Part shown: one piece after another, positions 1 through 9,329 of the stretch
Layout: every line of letters starts with the position of its first letter
Numbering within the stretch: position 1 is the first letter of the stretch
Assembly: GCF_041438805.1 (NCBI RefSeq)
Contig: NZ_CP109190.1
Span: 992,001 to 1,056,000 of the forward strand
From: Streptomyces sp. NBC_01707
Lineage (GTDB): Bacteria; Actinomycetota; Actinomycetes; Streptomycetales; Streptomycetaceae
Direction of reading: 5' to 3'
Length of the DNA: 64,000 bases
Program-made: the position numbers and the translations under genes
The notes under the pieces: generated by a model
Database searches by the model: none
What the model was told of the DNA's origin: nothing
What the model saw: only the letters and a program-made list of their open reading frames with translations

Positions 1-40
1 GCAGCCTCCCCGACCAGTGGGGCTGCGGCCTGGCGGCAAT

Positions 41-63
41 CCGCCCCCTTGGGGAGGGGGCGG
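41..63. terminator. Terminator-like hairpin at the window edge
   Basis: An 8-bp perfect stem (CCGCCCCC at 41-48, GGGGGCGG at 56-63) closes a 7-nt loop. There is no U-run. It could end a gene that lies outside the window, but nothing upstream is visible to confirm that. Confidence 0.3.
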
Positions 64-539
64 ATTCAACATCCATGGCGCGCCATCGCGGCTCGCTGCC
101 TCTCTCGAGCTCCGTAGTAGGAAGTGAAGCCCGGTTCTATGCCGCTTCGTACCGGTGCGCTTGGCGTCGCGGCATTCCATCCAGCGCGGATCGTCGAGAC
201 AAGGCTCGGTGTCACAGATTCCGGCCCGCCGGAGACGCTCGATCAGGTCGTGACACGCGATAGCCGGATTCTACAGAGCAGTACGCGACTATCGGGGCAC
301 CCACGATGCGTCCGGGGTGCGCTCGCTCGGCTGCGGGTGGCATCACCGGGCCCCCGGGATGCCCGTCGGAGACGCTGACCAGAGGCCCGACCCTCGGCCC
401 GGCGCGCAAAGCCCGGCCGACTCCACGCAACTTCTAGAGTGCAGGAACAGTATAAATCGGACATCTGTTCGATTTTGATGACTGTGGTCGAGCTCCCGCC
501 GCTCAGCCAGGGGGTCGGGGCATAATGCGCTCGTTTGCG
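64..539. other. No recognisable gene
   Basis: Short open frames occur on both strands, but none has a convincing ribosome site or a protein I recognise. The stretch around 440-480 is more AT-rich than its surroundings and could be promoter DNA. I see no defined elements there. Confidence 0.4.
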
Positions 540-716
540 CTAATCCGGCGGCTCTTGCGGCAGGGGTCGATCTTGGGTCCCACGCCTCCGCTCCTTGATC
601 TCATCTCCGGCGCGCTTGGCCGTCCCCTCGGCTTCCTCGCGTCGGCCACCAGCCATCTTGCCTGTGGCTTCCTTCGCCTGACCTGTGAGTTTGTCCTTGC
701 CGCTCCGCCGCGTCAT
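540..716 (-). CDS. CsbD-like small stress protein (58 aa)
   Basis: This encodes a 58-residue, highly charged protein that is mostly Lys, Arg, Glu, Gly and Ala. Residues 6-20 (GKDKLTGQAKEATGK) and 28-40 (EAEGTAKRAGDEI) have the repeating pattern of CsbD-family general stress proteins. The family is often controlled by SigB-type factors, but its molecular function is unknown. The start is chosen because a GAGGAG ribosome site lies about 6 nt upstream. The C-terminal 15 residues are Pro/Gln-rich and not family-like. A broken second copy lies at 18.7 kb. The assignment is by family pattern only. Confidence 0.7.
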   Translation of the reverse strand: MTRRSGKDKLTGQAKEATGKMAGGRREEAEGTAKRAGDEIKERRRGTQDRPLPQEPPD

Positions 717-904
717 AACGGCTCCTCGCGTGGACGAATTCTTGCCCTCCCGAACCAGGAAACCTCAGGCCGGGTCGCTTTGTGTGAGAGGCAGCAAGAG
801 GGTGGATGCGCCTGCCGCGCAAGCGCTGGAGGACCGGTCTGCGACGCCGTACAGACAGCTGCGAGCCACCAGGGGGCCTGACCCTGGCTGGTCAGGCGAG
901 CAGG

Positions 905-1214
905 GCGCCGCTGGGTACTGCTCAATCACGCCAGGCACCTCCTCCCGAAGGGTCTGACAGCAGCCGCGCGTGGGACAGATCAGCCGCCGCACCTTCACTC
1001 GGTCCACCACCCGGTCCACCGGCGTATCGGCCACGGTCCGTAAGCGATAGACATCCACACGCACGGACGGTGCCCTCGCAGACCGTGCAGGCAGCCGCCC
1101 CTTGCGGCGTCCAACCCTCACCCGGATCCTCGGCCCGTCGCCGACGAAGTTCTCGATGACCAACGGCGAAATCCCTGAAATCACCGCATTTACAAGGTCG
1201 TTGACATCCCTCAC
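905..1214 (-). pseudogene. ISL3-family transposase, N-terminal remnant
   Basis: The fragment matches the start of ISL3-type transposases. It has the lead-in IENFVGDGPRIRVRV, then a zinc-ribbon CTVC in a second frame, then the typical RTVADTPVDR and VRRLICPTRGC...LREEVPGV stretch back in the first frame. At least two frame changes are needed to read it. The protein stops near residue 105, so the whole DDE catalytic region is missing. No matching terminal repeat is seen. It is a dead insertion-sequence fragment. Confidence 0.6.
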
Positions 1215-1558
1215 GAAATGTCAACGACAAGGCAGCACGCACCGCCAACACCGGAAGTGAGACAAGGCCGTTCATTTGGCAGACCCCAGACAGCTAAGGC
1301 CTCCCGCTCCCTGACGGGTGTGGCCCATGCCCTGCGGCGCCTCCGCTTCTGGAAGCGAGGAGGGGGTGAACCCGACACGTCTCAGTGGACGCTGCCTGAA
1401 CGCTTGATCGGCTACATGGCACTGTTCCGGGCAGGCGGCGTTCTGTGGCTTCGCTTTCGAAGGAGGACAGGTTCGATGAGAACGCAGGACAAGGCGGGCG
1501 ACGTGAAGCAGGCCCTTGAAGCTGAAGAACGCCTTCGAACACTGACATGGTTGCCCAA

Positions 1559-1596
1559 CAGAGGGCCGCAGCCTCTTCGAGCGCTGCGGCCCTCTG
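1559..1596 (+). terminator. Strong intrinsic terminator
   Basis: A 13-bp perfect stem (CAGAGGGCCGCAG, 1559-1571, with its complement at 1584-1596) closes a 12-nt loop and is followed directly by TTTT. This is a classical Rho-independent terminator for plus-strand transcription, 80 nt after the ribosome-site-led ATG at 1476. Confidence 0.75.
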
Positions 1597-1778
1597 TTTT
1601 GTGCAAGTTGCTTTACCGAGGGAGGGTTTCGCCCGGACCGGACCGTATCGGGTAGGGGGCGAGGGCCGGGCGGCCCGCTTGAGAGGTCTTCGCGCTGGTT
1701 CCCACGCGACAGACCGGACTGCCTCGGCCCCTCATCAAGCCACGTTCCCGGACAGTTTGGTCTTGCACAGTGCTCATG

Positions 1779-1816
1779 CATGGTGCCTGCCGCACGTACG
1801 TGCGGCAGGCACCATG
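1779..1816. terminator. 38-bp perfect palindrome, probable bidirectional terminator
   Basis: The two 19-nt halves are exact complements with no spacer; the left half is CATGGTGCCTGCCGCACGT. It begins 20 nt past the stop codon of the minus-strand hydrophobic-protein gene, which fits a terminator. A perfect dyad is also a possible protein-binding site. Confidence 0.6.
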
Positions 1817-1835
1817 TTGGCGGTGCGTCAGGTGG

Positions 1836-2003
1836 TCACCACCGGTACCAGCGGCGCCTGCCGCCACTGTGGCTGGAGCGCAAAACGAATCCGAGCAGCC
1901 ACAGGACTAGGACAGCGATAGCCACCCACCACAGCACCTTGAGAGCGAAGCCGGCCCCGAAAAGGATCAGAGCGAGCAGCAGAACGAGCAGCAAGGGAAC
2001 CAT
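1836..2003 (-). CDS. Small hydrophobic membrane protein (55 aa)
   Basis: This encodes a 55-residue protein with two hydrophobic helices, at about residues 3-17 (PLLLVLLLALILFGA) and 24-44 (LWWVAIAVLVLWLLGFV). A short Ser/Gly/Arg/Trp tail follows. Such proteins are common in Streptomyces and related actinomycetes as uncharacterised hydrophobic or stress-associated proteins. The ATG is supported by a GGAGG site 9 nt upstream, and the 38-bp palindrome lies just downstream. It is divergent from the sigma-factor gene to its right. No function can be assigned beyond probable insertion in the cell membrane. Confidence 0.7.
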   Translation of the reverse strand: MVPLLLVLLLALILFGAGFALKVLWWVAIAVLVLWLLGFVLRSSHSGGRRRWYRW

Positions 2004-2265
2004 TGTTGTCAACCTCCCGCCCGCCGGTTACCCCGCCATACCCGCCTCACGCCTAGGCTCCCCTCCGCTCTCTTCTGTGGTGATGCTGGCGTTGAACGGA
2101 TGCACAGCGCACAGTGCCGGCGAACTGGAGCACTGGGCGAGGCCCCACGTACTTCTTCGAGGCTTGAGAGACCCCCGCGTCCGCATGCTTTCCGAGGATG
2201 GGGGTAAGCGCCCTGTCCACAGCCCGTGAGGGGCAGGCCAGCAGGCGGTGAGGAAGGGGAGAGGC

Positions 2266-3114
2266 ATGAAGGTAGTGGCGATTACACGGACGGGTGCCGA
2301 CGCGCGTATCGCTGAACTGCCGGTGGTGACCGACCCGCTGAAGGTCGCGCCGAAGGACGCGCGGACGCTGTCCAAGCTGTTCTTCGAGCAGCTGGCGGTG
2401 TTGGAGGAAGGCACGCACGAGTACCAGTACGCGCGTAACACCCTCATCGAGATGAACATGTCCCTGGTCCGCTACGCGGCAGGGCGTTTCCGCAGCCGCG
2501 GCGACGACATGGAGGACATCGTCCAGGTCGGGATGATCGGCTTGATCAAGGCGATCGACCGTTTCGAGCTGTCCCGTGAGGTCGAGTTCACCTCGTTCGC
2601 CGTCCCCTACATCGTCGGTGAGATCAAGCGGTTCTTCCGGGATACCTCGTGGGCGGTCCACGTACCGCGTCGCCTGCAGGAGGCACGCCTGGAACTCGCC
2701 AAGGCAACTGAGGAACTGCGCACCCGCCTAGGGCGTACGCCCACTGTCAGGGAACTGGCCGAGCTGATGAGCCTCACCGAGGCAGAGGTCACCGAAGCAC
2801 GGCTGGCCTCCAACGGCTACAACTCCTCCTCTTTGGACGCCGCTCTGGGCAACGATGAGGACGGTGAGGCGGCCCTAGCCGACTTCGTCGGCAGCGAGGA
2901 CCCTGCCATGGAACTCGTGGAGGACTTCCAGGCCCTGGCCCCGCTCATCGCCGATCTCGACGAGCGCGACCGGCAGATCATCCACATGCGGTTCGTTGAA
3001 GAGCTCACCCAGTGCCAGATCGGTGAACACCTGGGCTGCTCCCAGATGCATGTCTCCCGTCTACTCTCACGCACCCTGAAGCGTCTGCGCGACGGCATGC
3101 TCACGACCCGCTGA
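2266..3114 (+). CDS. SigB/SigF-family RNA polymerase sigma factor
   Basis: This is a 282-residue group 3 sigma factor of the SigB/SigF type used for stress and developmental transcription. Region 2 is clear (MNMSLVRYAAGRF...DIVQVGMIGLIKAIDRF...VEFTSFAVPYIVGEIKRFFRD). Region 3 follows at VPRRLQEARLELAKA, and region 4 contains the helix-turn-helix ELTQCQIGEHLGCSQMHVSR. The ATG at 2266 is preferred over an upstream GTG at 2248 because GGGGAGAGG sits just before it. A 17-bp-stem terminator follows the stop, so it is probably monocistronic. No anti-sigma factor is adjacent. The surrounding stress genes are plausible targets, but I found no convincing SigB-type promoter in front of them. Confidence 0.93.
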   Translation: MKVVAITRTGADARIAELPVVTDPLKVAPKDARTLSKLFFEQLAVLEEGTHEYQYARNTLIEMNMSLVRYAAGRFRSRGDDMEDIVQVGMIGLIKAIDRFELSREVEFTSFAVPYIVGEIKRFFRDTSWAVHVPRRLQEARLELAKATEELRTRLGRTPTVRELAELMSLTEAEVTEARLASNGYNSSSLDAALGNDEDGEAALADFVGSEDPAMELVEDFQALAPLIADLDERDRQIIHMRFVEELTQCQIGEHLGCSQMHVSRLLSRTLKRLRDGMLTTR

Positions 3115-3129
3115 CCCCCGGGAAAGCTC

Positions 3130-3167
3130 CAGGACGGTCCAGGCGCCACAGCGCCTGGACCGTCCTG
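3130..3167 (+). terminator. Terminator after the sigma-factor gene
   Basis: A 17-bp perfect stem (3130-3146 with 3151-3167) closes a CACA tetraloop 15 nt after the sigma-factor stop codon. It lacks a long U-run, as is usual in Streptomyces. Confidence 0.75.
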
Positions 3168-3482
3168 CTGCACAAAAGAATCCGTTGTGATGAGCGAGCA
3201 GTGCCGCATCACACCTGCACCTCGCACATGAGTAAATCTCCCAACGGATCATATGTAGCCATCACCGGCGAAGTGAGGGGCCCCAACGGCTACGCCAGGG
3301 GGTCCTGCTCTCCGCATGCGGCTGCTGGAATCCCCGCCCAAACTGGAAAGAGGCGGAGTGATCAGCGCGGCCAACGGCTGCTGCTCCATTCGGATCTCCC
3401 GCCTGCGAAATTTGGGACGCCTGCGCGGGCCTCACTCGCCAGCCCGGAACGTCTGCTCGGCAGTCCCTCGAAGGGAAATCTG

Positions 3483-4220
3483 ATGGCTGATGTACCCAAG
3501 GTCCCTCTTGCCGCCGCGATTCTCGGCGGGTATGTCCTGGGCCGGTCGAAGAAGGGACGGGTCGCGTTCGCGATGGCGACCTATCTGGCCGGCCGCCGGT
3601 TCGGGCTGGAACCACAACAGCTGGTGACGGAAAGTATCAAGCGGTTGCGCGAGCTTCCCCAGTTCGCCGACCTCAACGAGCAGCTTCGCGGTGAGGTCCT
3701 CGATGCAGGGCGCAAGGCGATGAGCGCGGTGGCCGACCGCAAACTCGCCGATCTGGCCGACTCCCTGCAGCAACGCACTGAGCTCATAGGCAGCAAGAGC
3801 AAGGAAGAACCGCAGGACGAAGACGAAGAAGCGGCAGTCGAGTACGAAGAGGAGGAGCCGGAGGACGAAGAGCCCGAAGAAGGGGAGGAAGCCGGGGACG
3901 AGGAAGAGGAACCTGAGGAGGAGCCGGAGGAGGAAGAGGAAGAGGAAGAGCCGGAGGACGAGCAGGAGCCGGAAGAAGAAGAGGAGCCGGAACCCCGACG
4001 TCACCGCGCAGCCCGGAAGTCGGACGAAGAACGCGACGGGGGTGCCCGGCACGGTCACGGTCGTGAGCGTCGTCCCAAGAAGGCCGCTACCCGCAACGCA
4101 CCTGCGAGGAAGTCGGCTCCCGCGAAAAAGACGGCGGCGACGAAGTCCGCTTCTCCGCCGAAGAGGACCGCAGCCAAGAAAACGACGGCGAAGAAGGCAC
4201 CCTCACGGCGGCGGAGGTAG
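3483..4220 (+). CDS. GvpY-like gas-vesicle-associated protein with acidic middle and histone-like tail
   Basis: This encodes a 245-residue protein in three parts. Residues 1-100 are a folded N-terminus that includes AAAILGGYVLGRSKKGR. Residues about 105-170 are almost only Glu and Asp with Pro. The C-terminal 70 residues are Lys/Ala/Arg-rich, with AAKKT-type repeats like histone H1. The ATG at 3483 follows GAAGGGAAA. The next gene starts 4 nt after the stop. The order of this protein followed by an SRPBCC protein matches gvpY-gvpZ in Streptomyces gas-vesicle clusters; I am fairly but not fully sure of that link. The role is unknown. The opposite charges of the two tails suggest binding to a scaffold or to nucleic acid. 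Confidence 0.65.
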   Translation: MADVPKVPLAAAILGGYVLGRSKKGRVAFAMATYLAGRRFGLEPQQLVTESIKRLRELPQFADLNEQLRGEVLDAGRKAMSAVADRKLADLADSLQQRTELIGSKSKEEPQDEDEEAAVEYEEEEPEDEEPEEGEEAGDEEEEPEEEPEEEEEEEEPEDEQEPEEEEEPEPRRHRAARKSDEERDGGARHGHGRERRPKKAATRNAPARKSAPAKKTAATKSASPPKRTAAKKTTAKKAPSRRRR

Positions 4221-4224
4221 ACCC

Positions 4225-5193
4225 ATGGCCGGCACGGCACGTGACACCGGAAGGCAGCAGGGCTCGGGACTGGACCAATTGCGCGGCGCCTTCACGAGCT
4301 TCCTGGGCGCCCAGGTGGAGAATTTGGCGGACAAGGCCGGCGACAAACTTGGGGACATCACCAGCGGACTCACGGATGTGGCGGAGAACGGCGGCGTGCT
4401 GCCCAAGGCAGGTCTGCGGATGCTGCAAGGCGATTCGCCGGTCAAGGCTCTGATCGGCGAGAAGGCGAAGAGCGTCAAGGACAGCGTGGTCGGCAAGGCC
4501 AAGGAGGCGTTCGGCGGCGGGGGAGGTGGCAAGGGCCGTGGGTCCGGCACCCCCAAGGTCATGAACATCATCGAAGTCCTGGACGTAGGTGTACCGATAC
4601 GCGACGTCTACGACCACTGGACCCAGTACGAGAAGTTCAGCAGCTTCACCAAGGGCGTGCGCAGCGCCTCGAAAGGCAAGGAAGACGCCGATAGCGACTG
4701 GAAGGTCAAGGTCGGGCCTTCGACCCGCGGATGGAAGGCCACGGTCCAGGAACAGATCCCGGACGAACGCATCGCGTGGACCTCGGAAGGAGCCAAGGGA
4801 ACCACGCGCGGCTGTGTCAGCTTCCACGAACTGACTCCCACCCTGACGCGCATCGTCCTGCTCGTCGAGTACTACCCTTCCGGCTTCTTCGAGAAGACCG
4901 GCAACCTCTGGCGCGCCCAGGGGCGCCGCCTGCGGCTCGACTTCAAGCACTTCCAGCGATACGTCACCCTGACCGACGAGGAACCGGACGGCTGGCGCGG
5001 CGAAATCCGCGACGGCGAAGTCGTCCGCACCCACGAAGAGGCCATCGAGGAAGAGCAACAGGCCGCCGACGAAGACCAGGACCTCGAGGAAAACACCGAC
5101 GAGGAAGACACAGAGGACGAATACCCCGAAGACGAAGAAGAAGACGGAGAGGAAAGAGAGGAAGAAGAGGAAGACGAAGAGGAGTACCGGTGA
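4225..5193 (+). CDS. SRPBCC (START-like) protein, GvpZ-like
   Basis: This encodes a 322-residue protein. Residues about 10-100 form an amphipathic, Gly-rich region. A START/SRPBCC lipid- or ligand-binding fold covers about residues 112-250 (NIIEVLDVGVPIRDVYDHW...FSSFTKGV). The last 55 residues are nearly all Glu/Asp. It starts 4 nt after the preceding gene, so the two are probably one operon. Family members beside gas-vesicle genes in Streptomyces are called GvpZ or polyketide-cyclase-like proteins. No cyclase activity is implied. The gvpA-gvpF pair lies 20 kb away, so this operon is separated from its usual partners. Confidence 0.7.
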   Translation: MAGTARDTGRQQGSGLDQLRGAFTSFLGAQVENLADKAGDKLGDITSGLTDVAENGGVLPKAGLRMLQGDSPVKALIGEKAKSVKDSVVGKAKEAFGGGGGGKGRGSGTPKVMNIIEVLDVGVPIRDVYDHWTQYEKFSSFTKGVRSASKGKEDADSDWKVKVGPSTRGWKATVQEQIPDERIAWTSEGAKGTTRGCVSFHELTPTLTRIVLLVEYYPSGFFEKTGNLWRAQGRRLRLDFKHFQRYVTLTDEEPDGWRGEIRDGEVVRTHEEAIEEEQQAADEDQDLEENTDEEDTEDEYPEDEEEDGEEREEEEEDEEEYR

Positions 5194-5252
5194 TCGCTCA
5201 CGACGATGCTGGCAGTGCGGGTGGCAGCCATGCGCGACCGCCGTGACGGATA

Positions 5253-5843
5253 TCAGGGGCGAGGGTTACGCCGGGCGATCCTGGCGTTGAGGGCGGTGGC
5301 GAACAAGCACCATGCCGCGTACGGCAGGAGCGCGGCAGCCGCACGTCGGTCGCTGCGGGCTGTGGTGCGAATGAGATGAAGGTTGCTGGCGTCCAAGAGC
5401 AGAGTGCTGACCAAGCCAGCGCGGGGGCTACGAGCTGCGAAGAAAGCCCAACTCCAGGCCGTGCGCAGCGACAGGTTCACCGTCAGCGCGACCACCAGCT
5501 CGGTACGTTCTCGCTCGCCGGCCTGGCTCCAGGCGCGGCCCGCGGACCACGCGGTAGTCGCGTGGAGGAATGGCCAGAACGCACCGAAGGCCCAGCGTGG
5601 CGGCTGCCAACGCGGTGTGGCCAGCCCGCGGTACCAGGCACTGTTCGCGTCGACCGCGGCAGCGCCCACTGCTGCCGCAGCGGCTACCGCCATTGCGGCA
5701 CCGGCGTAGGGCTGCCACCGCACCCGAGTCCCGGAAGGGTTCCGCCACCGTCGGCCAACGCCGCCCTGTCGTCGCCCGCTGCATTCGCTGATCAGCCTCA
5801 CACCCACGATCCTTCCCGCCACGACCCCACCTTCGTCGGCCAT
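5253..5843 (-). CDS. tspO: TspO/MBR-family membrane protein
   Basis: This encodes about 196 residues with the tryptophan-rich TspO signature: SAWYRGLATPRWQPPRWAFG followed by FWPFLHATTAWSAGRAW, then LRTAWSWAFFAAR. Several further membrane helices make up the usual five. TspO proteins bind porphyrins or other hydrophobic ligands in the membrane and are linked to stress responses. The ATG at 5843 is chosen because AGGGTGA lies 9 nt upstream; an ATG at 5855 is also possible. The N-terminal 40 residues before the first helix are Arg-rich and not family-like, so the true start could be further in. It converges with the gvpZ-like gene. Confidence 0.8.
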   Translation of the reverse strand: MADEGGVVAGRIVGVRLISECSGRRQGGVGRRWRNPSGTRVRWQPYAGAAMAVAAAAAVGAAAVDANSAWYRGLATPRWQPPRWAFGAFWPFLHATTAWSAGRAWSQAGERERTELVVALTVNLSLRTAWSWAFFAARSPRAGLVSTLLLDASNLHLIRTTARSDRRAAAALLPYAAWCLFATALNARIARRNPRP

Positions 5844-6112
5844 GCCGTACATCACCCTGACGCCCCGCTTGTTCGCTCATCTGCCCGATAGCAAACTGGA
5901 CCGCTTTCCAAGAGGCCTCGTTGCACGCTCGTACGAGGCCCTCAGCCAGGAGTCGGGCCCCCTGGCTTCGCCGAGACGGGGGCCTGCCTCGTGCGCCTGC
6001 GCCCATCCCAGTCACCTGTTCCCCTCCCGTACGGCCTATAACAAGCCCGGGGCCGGATGAGCCAACTGACCCGGCACGGCGGTAGCAGACGACACCGACG
6101 GTGCCATCGAAA

Positions 6113-6436
6113 TCAGCGCCGGGCGACCTCGATCAGTTCCTGCAAGCGCAGGCCTTGCCGCGCGTCCAGCTCACCGGGGCGGCCGGAGCGGACGGCCGCT
6201 GCGAACTCGGCGCGCAGGACGGGCCAACACTCCTCGTGGTCGATGCCGGCGGTGTCGAAGATGAGTTCTTCGGCCTGGCCGAGCAGTTCGATCCGCGCGC
6301 GTGGCCGGGGAACCCGCACACTGCCTGACAGGGCGCCGTTGTTGTGTTCGCAGGTGAGCTCGATCCAACGGCGGGGGTCGCCGGTGGCGCGTATCGCGGT
6401 GATGGGGCCGATCGCGGCGTCGAGGAGGTCGACCAG
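6113..6436 (-). pseudogene. C-terminal fragment of a Gfo/Idh/MocA-type oxidoreductase
   Basis: About 105 residues end in a pattern typical of the C-terminus of NAD-dependent sugar oxidoreductases (ECWPVLRAEFAAAVRSGRP and ELDARQGLRLQELIEVA). The Rossmann domain and catalytic Lys region are absent. The reading frame is continuous with sequence that belongs to the broken Ku gene, so a deletion appears to have fused the two. The family call rests on the last 50 residues only. Confidence 0.45.
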
Positions 6437-7245
6437 GTGGGGGCCGGGGCGAGCGCGTCGATGAGCTCGTCCCGGCTCATCTTGGAGCGCCCGGCGATGT
6501 CCTGCTCGGTGGCTCGTTGGTACAGCTCCGTCTTGGTCCACTGCCGACGCTCGCTCCTGCCCCCGGCCCTGACCGCGGGTTGTCGCCGCCGCACGGGCTG
6601 ACTTCGGCGGGGCCTTCTTGGCGGCGGGCTTCCTATTCGCTCGCGGCTGGCCCATGTTGCGGGCAGCAGCCTTCTTCTGCCGGGCAGTCGGCTCCTTTTC
6701 ACGAGACCCCTGGGCCTGGTCGAGGCGGCCCTGCAGGAGTTCCATCAGGTCGACGACGTTCGTGGCCTGGGCGCCTCGTCCGCCACGGCGATCTGCTCGC
6801 CGTCGGCCTTCGCCCGCACCAGCTCCTGCACCTTCTCCTGGTAGGCGTCGTGATACCGGGCCGGATCCCCCTGCGCGTCCAGAGCGTCGACCAGCTGGAT
6901 CGCCATGTCCCGCTCCTTGCCCTGGCCGGCACGGCCAGAAGGCAGTTCGGGCAGCTCCTTGTCGGGATCGCGGACCTCGTCCGCCCAGTGGAGCGTCTGA
7001 AGCACCAGGAGCTTGTCCTCGGCACGCAGCGCGGTCAGGTACTCCTTGCCGCGCATCACGAACGTGGCAATGCCGACTTTGCCCGCCTCCGCCAGCGCCG
7101 CCCGCAGCAGCTCATAGACCTTCGTGTACTCCTTGCCGCGGGGGGCGATGCAGTACGTGCGGTCGAAGTAGACCGGCTCGACGTCGCCCAGGTCGACGAA
7201 GTCGCTGATGTCGATGGTCCCGCGCGAGGAACACGGGTAACGCAC
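6437..7245 (-). pseudogene. ku: Ku-family NHEJ protein, truncated and frameshifted
   Basis: Bacterial Ku is a ring-shaped homodimer that binds DNA ends and recruits LigD. Here the reading begins at [27 protein letters not shown], which is roughly residue 95 of Ku, so the first third of the core is missing. The middle is intact ([40 protein letters not shown]). After IAVADEAP a one-base shift moves to the frame carrying [19 protein letters not shown] second shift near 6560 gives a LEM/Rho-N-like tail (KTELYQRATEQDIAGRSKMS). It cannot encode a functional Ku. A LigD polymerase gene lies at 31.7 kb. Confidence 0.75.
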
Positions 7246-7831
7246 CGCCCATGAGAACTACACCCCCTGGCCCGCCGGTCCAGGGAGCCGGGCAGTCTGA
7301 TGCGACCTATCCTGGAATCGATGCGGGTTCCCGGCGTCGTCGCTCATATGGGATCAACGATCGATCACGGCATTGGTTGACCCGCACCAGTGGTTCCGGG
7401 TGATCGATGGCGGCCCTGCCAGCAAGCAGCGGGCCAAGGCCGCCGTCACAGGGCTCTGTTAGGTCTCGTGGCAGCCATCAATAGTGGCTTCCCCCAGCGA
7501 GTCGCCAGTGGTCCTGTCCAAGCGTGCAGGCTTCGGGATTGGACGGGCATTCCCAGACCGCTTCCCGTCGGGCCGAGGCTGGTCCGGGTGGGCGTGAGCG
7601 CTACGGGGGATCTCTCCCGGGCAATAAAGCGTCCGCGTCATCGATCGGCACTGGCCCTCCAGCTCACGGCCCAGAGAGCGGCGAGCTCTGCGGTGCGATC
7701 GTCAAGGGATTCGCCAGGTCACTGCAGGCCGCCTGAGCCACAGACCGAGGGCACCTTCGTTGCGGAGGCGCCACCTGCTACCGGCCGCCTTGAGATCTAC
7801 CCCCCTTCGCGGCGGCCGCCAGGGAGTGATC
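7246..7831. other. No recognisable gene
   Basis: Open frames here are short and unlike known families. A stretch near 7376-7460 reads DPHQWFRVIDGGPASKQRAK in one frame and could be the end of a lost gene. The upstream region of the dehydrogenase gene at 7832 lies within, but I see no clear promoter boxes. Confidence 0.35.
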
Positions 7832-8992
<1,161 letters not shown>

Positions 8993-9020
8993 CCACCGCA
9001 GCCGAACCCACGCGCCATAT

Positions 9021-9329
9021 CTACGAAAGCCGGACCATCGTGTCCCGGCGCACGCAATTCGCGGCCTGGACGCCGTCCCGCGTCAACCACTCAGTCACAG
9101 GGACGTCGGCCAGCTGCTTCGCGACCACTTGAGCGGGGGTCGGGGAACCGTAGGTGTAGCCGAGGCCCGTGGTGGCGCCGCAGCGTGCCCGCACCGCTAC
9201 GAGCGTCGTCGAGTCCCACGACAGTGTCCCGTCCCCTTCTGGTGCGTCGGTGGGGACGGTGTAGGCGGCCGCCTCCACGTCCTCCACCACCGGGCTGCCG
9301 TCGTCGGCAGTACGCGCGGTCAGGCGGTG
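9021..9329 (-). pseudogene. N-terminal fragment of a mandelate-racemase/enolase-superfamily enzyme
   Basis: About 100 residues resemble the capping domain of enolase-superfamily sugar-acid dehydratases or racemases (AYTVPTDAPEGDGTLSWDST, TTGLGYTYGS). The catalytic barrel is missing and the end is garbled. The frame runs on from the C-terminus of the PoxB remnant without a break, so it has no start codon of its own. It looks like the next gene of an old operon that has been cut down. Confidence 0.5.

Larger units (their letters stand above)
1215..1835. other. Intergenic region with two strong hairpins and one ribosome-site-led short frame
   Basis: A strong AAGGAGG site near 1460 precedes an ATG at 1476. 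The frame from there runs to 1655 and starts MRTQDKAGDVKQALEAEER. It reads straight through the terminator at 1559-1596, so it may be a short leader or a gene broken by an indel. The product is not recognised. The only other clear elements are the terminator and the 38-bp palindrome listed separately. Confidence 0.35.

Noticed and set aside
2120..2265. SigB-type promoter before the sigma-factor gene
   Set aside because: GCTTT and GGGTAA occur near 2187-2206, but the spacing of about 10 bp does not fit the usual 14-16 bp.
4087..5058. 323-codon minus-strand frame
   Set aside because: It is antisense to the SRPBCC gene; no motif or ribosome site.
3780..5190. GAG/GAA-rich low-complexity DNA as a repeat array
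   Set aside because: It encodes the acidic segments of two adjacent proteins and has no fixed repeat unit.
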